Shown here: positions 1 through 8,608 of the stretch, in pieces
How the letters are laid out: each line of letters opens with the position of its first letter
How positions within the stretch are numbered: the first letter of the stretch is position 1
Source of the DNA: Pseudomonas alloputida
GTDB lineage: Bacteria; Pseudomonadota; Gammaproteobacteria; Pseudomonadales; Pseudomonadaceae
Assembly: GCF_021283545.2 (NCBI RefSeq)
Contig: NZ_CP128540.1
Coordinates: 5,181,501-5,245,500 of the forward strand
Reading direction: 5' to 3'
Length of the DNA: 64,000 nt
The notes under the pieces: generated by a model
Database searches by the model: none
Seen by the model: the letters and a program-made list of their open reading frames with translations, nothing else
Told to the model about the DNA's origin: nothing
Position numbers and translations under genes: made by a program

Positions 1-1
1 G

Positions 2-418
2 CAAGCCATCGTGTTGCTGGAGCGGCGGGTTTTCAAAGCAGGGCCACGTCTTGAGCGGCCCGCAGCGGTCAGGGACTACCTTCGTTTGAAGCTGGTCGCC
101 GAGCCCAACGAAATATTCGTCGTCGTGTTCATGAACAGCATGCACGCCGTGCTGGCCGTGGAGCCGATGTTCCATGGAACGATCAATGCGACCTCGGTTT
201 ATCCACGTGTCGTGCTGCAGCGAGCGTTGCAACTGAACGCCGCTGCGGTCATCTTCGCGCATCAGCACCCCTCGGGCACCACCGAGCCATCCAATGCGGA
301 TCGGTTGCTGACCGAGCAGTTGAAGACGGCCTTGGCGCTTATCGACGTGCGGGTACTCGACCATTTCGTGATTGGTCAAGGCGCACCGTACTCGTTCGCC
401 GAGTCTGGTCTTTTGTAA
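2..418 (+). CDS. RadC-like JAB/MPN domain protein of the ICE, 5' end outside window
   Basis: The frame is open from base 2, so the gene begins upstream and a GTG at 11 is unlikely to be the real start. The visible 138 residues are a RadC/JAB metalloprotein-like domain with the motif AHQHPSG followed by S-x-x-D (bases about 258-300), matching the JAMM metal-binding pattern. RadC-like genes are routine passengers of clc/PAGI-2-type ICEs; their biochemical role is not settled and the link to DNA repair is historical. It reads toward the transfer genes but is separated from them by a strong terminator at 423. Confidence 0.85.
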   Translation, partial: QAIVLLERRVFKAGPRLERPAAVRDYLRLKLVAEPNEIFVVVFMNSMHAVLAVEPMFHGTINATSVYPRVVLQRALQLNAAAVIFAHQHPSGTTEPSNADRLLTEQLKTALALIDVRVLDHFVIGQGAPYSFAESGLL

Positions 419-422
419 TCAC

Positions 423-448
423 AGCGGAGGCTTCGGCCTCCGCTTTTT
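423..448 (+). terminator. Rho-independent terminator after radC-like gene
   Basis: A 9-bp stem AGCGGAGGC / GCCTCCGCT with a TTCG loop is followed by five T residues, directly after the radC-like stop codon. It separates that gene from the transfer operon. Confidence 0.85.
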
Positions 449-561
449 CCATGCGACAGCACCGAAAAGGTATGCGGGGTGCCCGCGATGCGCATTGTTT
501 GTTGGGGCGGCAGCGGGTTCGCGTTCGACTATGGCTCTGATCAACTTCCAGGGCACGCGAC

Positions 562-1008
562 ATGCCAGCATCTTTATTCCGCTTCGCATCCGGCTGGCGA
601 ACCCTTGGCCTGGCCGTTGCACTGCCGGCATCCTTGGCCGTTTTCAGCCCAGCCACCTTCGCCGCCGATGTGGTGGTCGTCACCGACAGCCGCCACCCGG
701 TCAAGACTATGGGTGGAGAGCGGCTGATCGAGCTGGATGAAGGCCAGCGCATCGAAGCCGAGCTTTCCGCACAGCTGCCCGCCGATCCCGAGCAGGCCAC
801 GGCCATCGTCAAGCGCCGCCTGAACAACGGCGGTGCCGGCCTCCAGCGCCGCATCGCTTCCGCATACCAGGGCGTCGCCGACGCCTGGAGCCTGGGCGTC
901 ACCAGCATTCCGGCAGTCGTGGTGGATCAGCGTTACGTGGTCTATGGCGAGCCGGACGTGGCCCGTGCCGTCGCGCGCGTTGCGCAACACCGGAGGCCGC
1001 AGCCATGA
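562..1008 (+). CDS. TIGR03757 family integrating conjugative element protein
   Basis: This 148-residue protein has an N-terminal signal sequence (hydrophobic about residues 14-35, ending in an AxA-like cleavage site) and a periplasmic domain of the TIGR03757/DUF1525 family of clc-like ICEs. Its thioredoxin-like pattern (VTSIPAVVVDQRYVVYG) resembles TrbC/TraW-type periplasmic transfer proteins. The stop overlaps the start of the next gene by 4 bp (ATGA), indicating translational coupling. It is the first gene of the mating-pair formation block ending at 5252. The family match is recognised from sequence; the exact function is not known. Confidence 0.88.
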   Translation: MPASLFRFASGWRTLGLAVALPASLAVFSPATFAADVVVVTDSRHPVKTMGGERLIELDEGQRIEAELSAQLPADPEQATAIVKRRLNNGGAGLQRRIASAYQGVADAWSLGVTSIPAVVVDQRYVVYGEPDVARAVARVAQHRRPQP

Positions 1009-1952
1009 CCCGCCCCTTCGAGCGGATGCGCCTCCTGCGTGCTGGCGTGGCCTCAGTGCTGCTGCTCAGCGCCACGGGCAGCTACGCCCTCAACACCGCA
1101 ACCATCGTTGGCTCAGTGGCATCGCCAGACTGCCTCGAATACCGCGTCGTCGGCATCTGCTACTGGCTCTACTGCACCTGGACGGGCTGCACGGTGCGCA
1201 CGTCCATCAAAGTTCGCCACTACATCCCGGATGCGGTCGTCTCCAGCTACAGCAACACCGGCGAGAACCCCTGGGTCGAAGTTCGTCCGATGAGCACGCC
1301 CAACCCTTCGGCCCAGGCCGGCGGAGACGGCACCACCAACGAAGACCACGAGAACAATCTCGCCAAGTTCAAGAACGCGGACGTCATCGGCCACCCCGGC
1401 GTCGAGGTGTTCAACCAGTTCGTCTCATCGTCGGGCTACTTCTGCGAGGGTGCGGGTACGGCGTTCATGCCATACCTGCTCAGCACCCTGGACACGCTGG
1501 CCTGGCGCTACAACGTGCCCGAGATGGCCTACCCGGAGGCGCTGATTCCGGGCAGGCGCGAGGTCGGCGCGCGCACCACGCTGAACCTGTGGGGCAACGT
1601 GTATCCGCGCGGCGGCTTCCTGCACCAGGCCGACGACCACAAGGCTGGCGCCGTGGTGGCCCAGCGCGCCGGCGATGTCGTCACGCGCCGCGGGCAGATC
1701 CACGTCTACCAGCCGCTGCTCGCGAACTCGCGGCCCGGCTACTGGCCTGCCGGCGCGCTGATGGAAGGCGATGCCTCGACCGGCAAGTGGCAGGAACTCA
1801 CGCCCGTCCTGTCCTCGTCCTGCACGGTCTTCCCGCGCAGCGGCTTCCTGACCCAGGCCCAGCAAGGCGACTACGCCTGGGCGCTGTGGCGGCCTTATTC
1901 GTGCTGCGAACGCCGGGGCCAGGTGTTCCTCGGCAGCGTCGATTTCCAATGA
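1005..1952 (+). CDS. TIGR03756 family ICE protein (TraU-like)
   Basis: A 315-residue exported protein with a signal peptide ending near residue 28. Several cysteines lie at residues 42-70 and near the C-terminus (SSSCTV, YSCCERRG), suggesting disulfide bonding in the periplasm. It fits the TIGR03756 family of PAGI-2/clc-like ICEs, the counterpart of F-plasmid TraU, and probably acts in assembly of the type IV secretion channel. It overlaps the previous gene by 4 bp, and the next gene starts 10 bp downstream. Length is normal for the family. Confidence 0.88.
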   Translation: MTRPFERMRLLRAGVASVLLLSATGSYALNTATIVGSVASPDCLEYRVVGICYWLYCTWTGCTVRTSIKVRHYIPDAVVSSYSNTGENPWVEVRPMSTPNPSAQAGGDGTTNEDHENNLAKFKNADVIGHPGVEVFNQFVSSSGYFCEGAGTAFMPYLLSTLDTLAWRYNVPEMAYPEALIPGRREVGARTTLNLWGNVYPRGGFLHQADDHKAGAVVAQRAGDVVTRRGQIHVYQPLLANSRPGYWPAGALMEGDASTGKWQELTPVLSSSCTVFPRSGFLTQAQQGDYAWALWRPYSCCERRGQVFLGSVDFQ

Positions 1953-1962
1953 GGGTACGGCG

Positions 1963-3357
1963 ATGAAGCGTCCTGAACTGATGAACCTCTCCACCAAGGC
2001 ATGCCGCCTGCTGCGCCCCACAGTGCTGGCCGGCGCGCTCGCCCTGGGCTGCGGCCTCGCGTGGGCGCAGGCTGGCTTCCAGACCAGCGGCCCCGTCATC
2101 GGCGATGAAGTCATGTACTCGATCGGCGGCGGCAGCGCGGTATCCATGGGCCGCGCCGCCGGCATGCGCTCGATCGGGGTCGGCGTGGGCTGGAACAGCA
2201 ATCTCATCTGCGGCGACATGAGCATCCAGACCACGCTGCGCAACCAGCTCAACGGCATCACGAACGGCTTCCAGCAGATCATGAGCAACGTGATCCAGAG
2301 CGCCACGAGCGCCGTGGCATCCCTGCCTGCGCTGATCATCCAGCGCGCCGATCCCGGTCTGTACAACCTGCTGACCAACGGCGTGCTGCAGGCGCGGCTG
2401 GATTTCGACCGCTCGAAGCTGACGTGCCGCGCCATGGCCGAGAGGATGGCCGACACGGCGGGCGGCCAGTTGGGCTGGAGTCAGATGGCCGAAGGCATGG
2501 CGTTGCGCGATGCGGTGTCGAGCACGGATGCCGTGTCGGCGATCGAGCAGGCCGAAACGCGCCGTGGCAACGATGGCGTGCCCTGGGTCGGCGGCAGCAA
2601 TGCCGGTGGCGCGGGCCAGCCCGCCGTCCGGGTGGTCGGCGACGTGACCCGCGCGGGTTACAACCTCGTCAACGGCCGCGGCGTGACTGACACGTCCTCC
2701 ATCGCGCCCACCAGTTGCGCAAGCCTGTCCTGCCAGACCTGGACGTCGCCGCAGCAGGCCACCGAATGGGCGACACGGGTGCTTGGGGAACAGGTGCAGC
2801 GCACCTGCGATGCCTGCACCAAGACCGAGACGGTGCCCGGCGTCGGACTGACGCCGCTGATCCAGGAGGAGTACGAGGAGAAACTGGAAGCCCTGCAGGA
2901 ACTGGTCTCGGGGACGCGCAACACGACGTTCGAGCACTTGCGTGCGGCCGGCAGCACCTCGCTGCCCATTACGCGGGGCGTGATCGAGGCGCTGCGTGAC
3001 GAGCCGGACAAGGAGCTGCTGGCGCGGCGCCTGGCATCGGAGGTCGCGCTGTCGTCGGTGTTGGAGAAAGCGTTGCTGCTCCAGCGCACGCTGCTGACCG
3101 GCAAGAAGGAACCCAACGTGGCGGCGAACCAGCTGGCGGTCGCGGCGGTGAACCACGAAAGCGACACGCTCGACCAGGAGATCCGCAACCTTAAGACCGA
3201 ACTGGAACTGCGCCGCGAGCTGGCCAACAACTCGCCGATGGCCATCATCCAGCGCCACGGCACGCGCGCGGCCGGCTCGCGCGGCATCTACGAAGGCGAC
3301 CCGGTGCCCGACCGCCTCGACCAGTTGCAGAAGGGCAACCCAGGGAGCCGGCCATGA
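1963..3357 (+). CDS. TIGR03755 family ICE protein (TraH-like)
   Basis: A 464-residue protein with a signal sequence (hydrophobic residues about 18-35, ending GLAWAQA) and a long, mostly soluble body with a coiled-coil-rich C-terminal third (residues about 290-440). It matches the TIGR03755 family found in the same position in clc-like ICEs and probably acts in mating-pair formation in the periplasm. The ATGA overlap with the next gene (3354-3357) shows coupling. No truncation or frame damage is visible. Confidence 0.87.
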   Translation: MKRPELMNLSTKACRLLRPTVLAGALALGCGLAWAQAGFQTSGPVIGDEVMYSIGGGSAVSMGRAAGMRSIGVGVGWNSNLICGDMSIQTTLRNQLNGITNGFQQIMSNVIQSATSAVASLPALIIQRADPGLYNLLTNGVLQARLDFDRSKLTCRAMAERMADTAGGQLGWSQMAEGMALRDAVSSTDAVSAIEQAETRRGNDGVPWVGGSNAGGAGQPAVRVVGDVTRAGYNLVNGRGVTDTSSIAPTSCASLSCQTWTSPQQATEWATRVLGEQVQRTCDACTKTETVPGVGLTPLIQEEYEEKLEALQELVSGTRNTTFEHLRAAGSTSLPITRGVIEALRDEPDKELLARRLASEVALSSVLEKALLLQRTLLTGKKEPNVAANQLAVAAVNHESDTLDQEIRNLKTELELRRELANNSPMAIIQRHGTRAAGSRGIYEGDPVPDRLDQLQKGNPGSRP

Positions 3358-3713
3358 GCACGACCTCGTGGCGCCCGCGCTGGCTGTTCAGCCGGCGCGT
3401 GGGGCAGGCACTGCTGTGGGCGGTGATGCTCGTCGCCGCGGCCGTGGGCGCCAACATCGTCGGTATCTACCTCGTCGGCAGCGTTGCTGGATGGGAGCAG
3501 TGGCTGGTGGCTGCCGCGGGCTACTTCCTGGTGTGGCGGTTGTGCCTGTATGGGGCGACGGCCTATGGCTGGGTCTGGATGCGCCGCCGGCTGCTGGCAC
3601 GCGAGGAACAAAACGGGACAGATGGGCAGGCACGGCGCCGCCTGGTGCGCAGCGAGATCGCCGGCGTCTTCGCCATCGTGGTGCTGGAAGCCAGCCTGCT
3701 GATGCAGGGCTGA
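3354..3713 (+). CDS. small ICE membrane protein, conserved hypothetical
   Basis: A 119-residue protein with three hydrophobic segments (residues about 18-42, 46-70 and 100-117) and a basic loop around residues 75-98 (WMRRRLLAREE). It is translationally coupled to the gene upstream by an ATGA overlap and sits 15 bp before the TraG-like gene, a fixed position in clc-family transfer modules. No catalytic motif is visible. It is probably an inner-membrane accessory of the secretion channel, inferred from position only. Confidence 0.75.
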   Translation: MSTTSWRPRWLFSRRVGQALLWAVMLVAAAVGANIVGIYLVGSVAGWEQWLVAAAGYFLVWRLCLYGATAYGWVWMRRRLLAREEQNGTDGQARRRLVRSEIAGVFAIVVLEASLLMQG

Positions 3714-3728
3714 AGGGAGATTCGGGCC

Positions 3729-5252
3729 ATGACGCTTTTCACGACCGACTACCTGGAGTACTACCTGACCCTCGTGTCCTGGATCGTCCATAACGGCATC
3801 TGGGCGGTGCTGGTCTCCAGCGGTGTCTTCGCGCTGCCGTTCGTTGCGATCATCGTGCAGGAATGGTTGAAGGCCCGCTCGGAGGGAGCCGACGAAGGCA
3901 ACAAGGGTGTGCTCTCGGCTGCGCGCATCGAGAACCGGGTGTTCGTCGCCATCGTGGTGGTGATGTTTGCGGGCATCCCGTTCATCGACGTGGATCTCAA
4001 CACCATCCAGTACGACAGCTCGCGCTCGGCCCAGTGCCAGGTCAGCGTGCCGCAGCCCACGGATACCGGCTGGTCGCAGTCCTTCAGCACCATCAACAAC
4101 CAGAGTGCCAAGGTGCCGGTCTGGTGGGGTTTCATGCACGCGCTCTCGCGCGCCGTCACGGGGGCCTCGGTGGCCGCAATCCCGTGCGGCACCGATCTGC
4201 GGCAGATGCGCATGGAGATCGACGCCACGCGCATCGACGATCCGGTGCTGGCTCAGGAGGTGGCGGATTTCTCGCGCGACTGCTACGGGCCGGCGCGCGC
4301 CAAGCTGTTCATGCAGCGCCCGAACCTCGATGAGACGCAGATGCACGACGTGACCTGGATCGGTTCGCACTTCTTCACGGACACGAGCGGCTACTACGAC
4401 ACCTACCGCTCCAGCACGCCGCGCGACGACTGGCCCTACGACAGCACCCGCGATGCGGGGCTTGCGCAAGTGGCCAGCGGTGGCGGCTACCCGAACTGCA
4501 GGCAGTGGTGGGCCGACGGCAGCAACGGCCTGCGTGCGCGGCTGCTGGGGCAGGTGGACCCGAGCCTGTTGAATCGCCTGGCGGGCTGGGCCGGATTCCT
4601 GAGCCGTGCCGAGGTGGACGATTCCGTGATCCGCGCGATTGCCTCGCCACGGCAGCAGAAGCTCAACCAGGGTTCGGTCTATACCGACTACGGCGGCCAG
4701 ATCGACAAGACCTTGCCGAACATCGTGACGCGCGCGGCTGGCGACGTCGGGATGGCCGTGGGGGCGGTCGCCGCGTTCCCGGCGATGGACGTGGTGCGCC
4801 AGGCGCTGCCCATGGTGCTCGCGCTGCTCAAGATGGCGCTCGTGATCTGCATCCCGCTGGTGCTGGTCGTGGGCACCTATGACCTGAAGACGGTCGTCAC
4901 CGTGAGCGTCGTGCAGTTCGCGCTGTTCTTCGTGGATTTCTGGTTCCAGCTCGCACGCTGGGTCGATTCAACGATCTTGGATGCGCTCTATGGCTGGGGG
5001 TTCGGCTGGAACCGGCCGCACACCAACTTCGACCCGTTGGTGGGGCTGAACAATGCCTTCGGCGACATGCTTCTGATGTTCGTCATGGGCACGATGTTCA
5101 TCGTGCTGCCCACGTTCTGGATCATGGCCTTGGCTTGGGCGGGTGTTCGCGCCGGGAATGTCCTGCAAGGCCTCGCCGGGGCAACGGGGGACGCCAAGGC
5201 TGCCGGAGGCAAGGGCGGAGGCATTGCGATCAATGCCATCTCAAAAAAGTGA
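3729..5252 (+). CDS. TraG N-terminal domain-containing conjugal transfer protein
   Basis: A 507-residue inner-membrane protein of the TraG-N family. Membrane segments lie at residues about 20-45, 75-92, 350-385, 390-415 and 440-475. The large central stretch between the second and third is probably periplasmic. In F-like systems the N-terminal TraG domain acts in mating-pair stabilisation and pilus assembly; the ICE version lacks the long C-terminal part of F TraG. It is the last gene of the plus-strand transfer operon and converges with DUF3742 only 6 bp beyond its stop. Confidence 0.87.
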   Translation: MTLFTTDYLEYYLTLVSWIVHNGIWAVLVSSGVFALPFVAIIVQEWLKARSEGADEGNKGVLSAARIENRVFVAIVVVMFAGIPFIDVDLNTIQYDSSRSAQCQVSVPQPTDTGWSQSFSTINNQSAKVPVWWGFMHALSRAVTGASVAAIPCGTDLRQMRMEIDATRIDDPVLAQEVADFSRDCYGPARAKLFMQRPNLDETQMHDVTWIGSHFFTDTSGYYDTYRSSTPRDDWPYDSTRDAGLAQVASGGGYPNCRQWWADGSNGLRARLLGQVDPSLLNRLAGWAGFLSRAEVDDSVIRAIASPRQQKLNQGSVYTDYGGQIDKTLPNIVTRAAGDVGMAVGAVAAFPAMDVVRQALPMVLALLKMALVICIPLVLVVGTYDLKTVVTVSVVQFALFFVDFWFQLARWVDSTILDALYGWGFGWNRPHTNFDPLVGLNNAFGDMLLMFVMGTMFIVLPTFWIMALAWAGVRAGNVLQGLAGATGDAKAAGGKGGGIAINAISKK

Positions 5253-5258
5253 GCAGCG

Positions 5259-5621
5259 CTACTCGTCGTCCTCGATGTGCGGATCGATTCGGAAACCATC
5301 GTAGGTGTACAGACCGAATCCAGCAGGCCCGTTGCGCCATTCCGGCTCGGTCGGGTCGTCGTCCAGGCCCGCATTGCGCGCCACCCATGCAGCCACCACC
5401 GCGGCCACCAGCAGCAGCGCCAGCCAAGACGCGGTGTACAGCAGCACACCAAGTGCGACCAGCTTGACCACCCACAATCCCATAGCGGCACCAACGACCG
5501 GCACCCCCTTGGAGGCGAGCCAGTTCGACAACCGTCGCTCGCCACGCACATAAGTGCGCCATCCACGACCGACGGTGCGGCCGAGGCGCTCCGAGGTGCT
5601 GATTCGGGTCGTCGTGTTCAT
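5259..5621 (-). CDS. DUF3742 family ICE protein
   Basis: A 120-residue protein of the DUF3742 family, a marker of clc/PAGI-2-like ICEs that is always found beside the TraG-N gene. Residues about 45-80 form two adjoining hydrophobic stretches around a short turn, and the C-terminal tail is acidic (ends HIEDDE). The role is unknown. It converges with the TraG-like gene, whose stop is 6 bp away, so the two share an intergenic region with no room for a standard terminator. Confidence 0.85.
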   Translation of the reverse strand: MNTTTRISTSERLGRTVGRGWRTYVRGERRLSNWLASKGVPVVGAAMGLWVVKLVALGVLLYTASWLALLLVAAVVAAWVARNAGLDDDPTEPEWRNGPAGFGLYTYDGFRIDPHIEDDE

Positions 5622-5648
5622 GGTCGTCTCCTGCTACGTGAGGAATGC

Positions 5649-6110
5649 CTACTCCAGTTTGCTCCAATCCTGCCTGCTTACCTGTACCAATGCGTTCCAG
5701 TCGTCTGGCGGATTTCCCCGCCCGAGCATCTTCTCGAACACTGCGTATGGATCTGACTTGCTGCCCGATGACCGCAAGGTCTGCTCGTCGTTGACCCAGG
5801 CATATACGATGACCTTCGCCTTCGAGTCGTACCGGAAGAACAGCCGGTACCGTCTTCCAAGTTTGGCCCGCCGCCAATGGCGATAAGCCGGCCCCATGGT
5901 GTTGCCCTGACGATATTCGTCGCGGGCTGGATCGCCCGGCACCACATCTTGCATCAACTGGACCAAGGCCCGGAAGAACTTGACGTTGGCGTTGGACCCG
6001 AAGCGCTCCGGGTCGCTCTCTTGCGCACGCAGCACAGCTGCGCGCAGTTTCATCATCTGCTCGATCAAGTTGTCGTGGAACAGCAGCGTCCAGCCATGCT
6101 GTTGCATCAA
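5649..6110 (-). CDS. yhaV: YhaV-family toxin of a type II toxin-antitoxin pair
   Basis: A 153-residue RelE-superfamily ribonuclease toxin of the YhaV family, full length. The core is recognisable by LGRRYRLFFRYDSKAK and VIVYAWVNDEQTLR, the conserved basic/aromatic surface of the family. YhaV cleaves mRNA in a translation-dependent manner and is neutralised by PrlF (SohA). Its ATG overlaps the antitoxin stop by 4 bp, so antitoxin is made first from a shared transcript. On an ICE such a pair is likely to promote retention of the element, which is inference. Confidence 0.9.
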   Translation of the reverse strand: MMQQHGWTLLFHDNLIEQMMKLRAAVLRAQESDPERFGSNANVKFFRALVQLMQDVVPGDPARDEYRQGNTMGPAYRHWRRAKLGRRYRLFFRYDSKAKVIVYAWVNDEQTLRSSGSKSDPYAVFEKMLGRGNPPDDWNALVQVSRQDWSKLE

Positions 6111-6424
6111 ATTTCCACGTCCTCATCGAAATCGTCGGCCAGGCTCACCTTGTGGCCCGCATGCTCTAGCATCGTGCGAGCCAGATCCTTCGGCAACCCG
6201 CGAATGTTCCGGCCAGCCTCAATATCGCGGGCCAGAAGGGTCAGGAACGCGGCAATGGCGGGGTCTTCGTGCTCGGCATCAGCACGGGTCACGACGACTT
6301 CACTGCCACGCAGCTCGAACGCGAGCTTGCTGCCGGTATCGGCGCCAAGCGCCTGCCGGATTGACTTGGGTAGCGTGATCTGGCCTTTGGAGGTCAGCGT
6401 GGCAACTTCATGAATGGCAGGCAT
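6107..6424 (-). CDS. prlF: PrlF-family antitoxin (SpoVT/AbrB fold)
   Basis: A 105-residue antitoxin. The N-terminal half is a swapped-hairpin AbrB/MazE DNA-binding domain (LTSKGQITLPKSIRQALG); the C-terminal half binds toxin. The ATG at 6424 is chosen because CAGGAG lies 9 bases upstream and a good promoter with operator lies just beyond. Longer upstream frames lack these and would run through the promoter. It forms an operon with yhaV and should autoregulate through the palindrome at 6454-6473. Confidence 0.92.
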   Translation of the reverse strand: MPAIHEVATLTSKGQITLPKSIRQALGADTGSKLAFELRGSEVVVTRADAEHEDPAIAAFLTLLARDIEAGRNIRGLPKDLARTMLEHAGHKVSLADDFDEDVEI

Positions 6425-6451
6425 GGCGGTTCTCCTGGAGGCAATGCCTGC

Positions 6452-6480
6452 ATTGTAAGGAAACTTCCTTACATCGTCAA
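6452..6480 (-). promoter_or_regulatory. prlF-yhaV promoter with embedded operator palindrome
   Basis: On the minus strand, -35 TTGACG (6475-6480) and -10 TACAAT (6452-6457) are separated by exactly 17 bp. The spacer contains a perfect 9-bp inverted repeat, TGTAAGGAA-AC-TTCCTTACA (6454-6473), whose left arm overlaps the -10. This is where PrlF (alone or with YhaV) would block RNA polymerase. Confidence 0.8.
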
Positions 6481-6483
6481 TGC

Positions 6484-6735
6484 GGTGGGGCCTCATGGCG
6501 TCCTCCCGAGTCCAAGAATCGGCCCATCGTAGGCTGGGAACAGCCCGCCTTCCCGCATCAATCCGGCCCCGCTGCAACCCGCATTGGTGGTGGACGATCA
6601 ACGCCTGGCGCCCTATACCCAAAGGCTGTTAAGGGCCAAAAGGCCGAAAGGGGAAGGGAATGGAGTGCAAGGGGAAAGGCCCTACCTCGAAAAAGCAAAA
6701 AGGCCTCCCGGTCGGCCCGCCATCAGGACACCCTC
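6484..6735. other. non-coding region upstream of the relaxase; purine-rich tract, oriT candidate
   Basis: About 250 bp without a convincing gene. The stretch 6629-6685 is strikingly purine-rich on the plus strand and contains the short inverted repeat GGCC-AAAA-GGCC plus several AAGGGG/AAAGG repeats. MobH relaxases commonly act on an oriT close to their own gene, so this is a reasonable oriT candidate. No nic-site consensus can be asserted from sequence alone. Confidence 0.3.
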
Positions 6736-8598
6736 ATGCTCTCCCTGTTCCAGCGAAAACGGGCCTCGGTCGCTGCCGCTCCGTCGCCAACGCCAGCCAC
6801 TGATCTTCCGAAAGGGCTGCTGCGGCCCGAGTCGGCCGCATCCCTACTGGCGATACCGCGCCGGCAAAAGCTGCTGGAACACATCTGGCAGCGCACATCG
6901 CTGTCGCGCAAGCAGTTCGCCATCCTCTATCGCGCTCCGCTGGAGTGCTACGCCGAGTTGGTCCAGCAGTTCCCTGCATCGGAGGCCCATCACCATGCGT
7001 ACCCCGGCGGCATGCTCGACCATGGCCTGGAGATCGTCGCCTACAGCCTGAAGCTACGGCAGTCCCATCTGCTACCTATCGGCGCCAACCCCGAAGACCA
7101 AGCGGCGCAGTCCGAGGCCTGGACCGCCGCCGTCGCCTACGCTGCGCTGCTGCATGACATCGGCAAGATCGCCGTCGATCTGCATGTCGAACTGGCCGAC
7201 GGCAGCACTTGGCACCCTTGGCACGGCCCGTTGCAGCAGCCGTACCGCTTCCGCTACCGCGATGATCGCGAGTACCGCCTGCACAGCGCCGCGACGGGAT
7301 TGCTCCACCACCAACTGCTCGATCGCCAAATCCTGGACTGGCTCAGCGGCTACCCCGCGCTCTGGGGACCGCTGCTTTATGTTCTTGCCGGCCAATACGA
7401 ACACGCTGGGGTGCTTGGCGAACTCGTCGTGCAGGCCGATCGCGCTTCGGTCGCCCTGGAACTGGGCGGCGATCCTGCCCGCGCCATGGTCGCGCCCAAG
7501 CACGCACTGCAACGCAAGCTGCTGGACGGGTTGCGTTACCTGCTCAAGGAGGAGCTGAAGCTGAACCAACCCGAGGCCTCCGATGGCTGGCTCACCGAAG
7601 ACGGCTTGTGGCTGGTGAGCAAGACGGTCTCGGACAAGCTGCGCGCACACCTGCTGTCCCAGGGCATCGACGGCATCCCTGCGAACAACACCGCCGTGTT
7701 CAACGTGCTGCAGGATCACGGCATGTTGAAGCCCACGCCGGACGGGAAGGCAGTCTGGCGCGCGACCGTGATCAGCACGACGGGCTGGTCCCATTCATTC
7801 ACCTTGTTGCGACTGGCGCCGGCGCTGATCTGGGAATCCGGCGAGCGGCCAGCACCTTTTGCCGGTACGGTGGCGATCGACGCGACGCTCGCAGAAAACG
7901 ACGCCAGTGCGCCAGCTACCCCGCCTGCGGTCGTGATGAAGCCCGCCCAGGAAGACCAGGGGCCCCGACCTTGGGAAGGCGGCAGCGCCGCTGCCTTGGC
8001 TCCGCCGCCCACGGCCCACCAGGCCTTGCCCGACGCGCTGGAGGACATGCTCACGATGGTTGGCATGGGTGATTCGAGCGGCACCCAGCAAGATGCGGAA
8101 GTCGTTTCGAGCATGACGCCTGCCACGCGCCCCGAGGCGTCCATGCCAGCGATGGTCACGGTTTCACCGACGTCTATGCCCACGGCTGCGACATCGCCCT
8201 CAACGGCGCGGCCCTCCGGCGAGCACTTCATGACATGGCTGCAACAGGGCATCGCATCACGCCGGCTTATCATCAACGATGCGAAGGCGCTCGTGCATAC
8301 GGTGAGCGATACCGCTTACCTGGTCAGCCCAGGCGTCTTCCAGCGCTATGCGCAGGAGCACCCACAGGTAGGCGCATTCGCCAAGCAGGAGAACCAGCAA
8401 GATTGGCGGTGGGTGCAAAAACGCTTCGAGCGGCTGCAACTGCATCGCAAACAAGCTAGCGGACTGAATATTTGGACTTGCGAAGTCACCGGGCCGCGAA
8501 AATCGCGCAAGCTACACGGCTACCTGCTTCTTCAGCCGCAATCGGTATTCGGTGACGTGCCACCAAACAATCCCTACTTGGCCGTGCTTCCGACGTGA
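6736..8598 (+). CDS. traI: MobH-family conjugative relaxase (TraI_2 domain)
   Basis: A 620-residue relaxase of the MobH type. The N-terminal TraI_2/HD-like metal-binding domain (residues about 30-330) contains HHAYPGGMLDHGLEI and LLHDIGKIAVD, the conserved histidine/aspartate pattern of the family. The C-terminal third (about 490-620) carries a second conserved domain after a Pro/Ala/Thr-rich linker. It nicks oriT and pilots ICE DNA into the recipient. The ATG at 6736 has AGGA at a suitable distance. Length is usual for clc-like ICEs, and its intactness argues that the element could still be mobilised. Confidence 0.92.
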   Translation: MLSLFQRKRASVAAAPSPTPATDLPKGLLRPESAASLLAIPRRQKLLEHIWQRTSLSRKQFAILYRAPLECYAELVQQFPASEAHHHAYPGGMLDHGLEIVAYSLKLRQSHLLPIGANPEDQAAQSEAWTAAVAYAALLHDIGKIAVDLHVELADGSTWHPWHGPLQQPYRFRYRDDREYRLHSAATGLLHHQLLDRQILDWLSGYPALWGPLLYVLAGQYEHAGVLGELVVQADRASVALELGGDPARAMVAPKHALQRKLLDGLRYLLKEELKLNQPEASDGWLTEDGLWLVSKTVSDKLRAHLLSQGIDGIPANNTAVFNVLQDHGMLKPTPDGKAVWRATVISTTGWSHSFTLLRLAPALIWESGERPAPFAGTVAIDATLAENDASAPATPPAVVMKPAQEDQGPRPWEGGSAAALAPPPTAHQALPDALEDMLTMVGMGDSSGTQQDAEVVSSMTPATRPEASMPAMVTVSPTSMPTAATSPSTARPSGEHFMTWLQQGIASRRLIINDAKALVHTVSDTAYLVSPGVFQRYAQEHPQVGAFAKQENQQDWRWVQKRFERLQLHRKQASGLNIWTCEVTGPRKSRKLHGYLLLQPQSVFGDVPPNNPYLAVLPT

Positions 8599-8608
8599 AT
8601 GACCAGAC

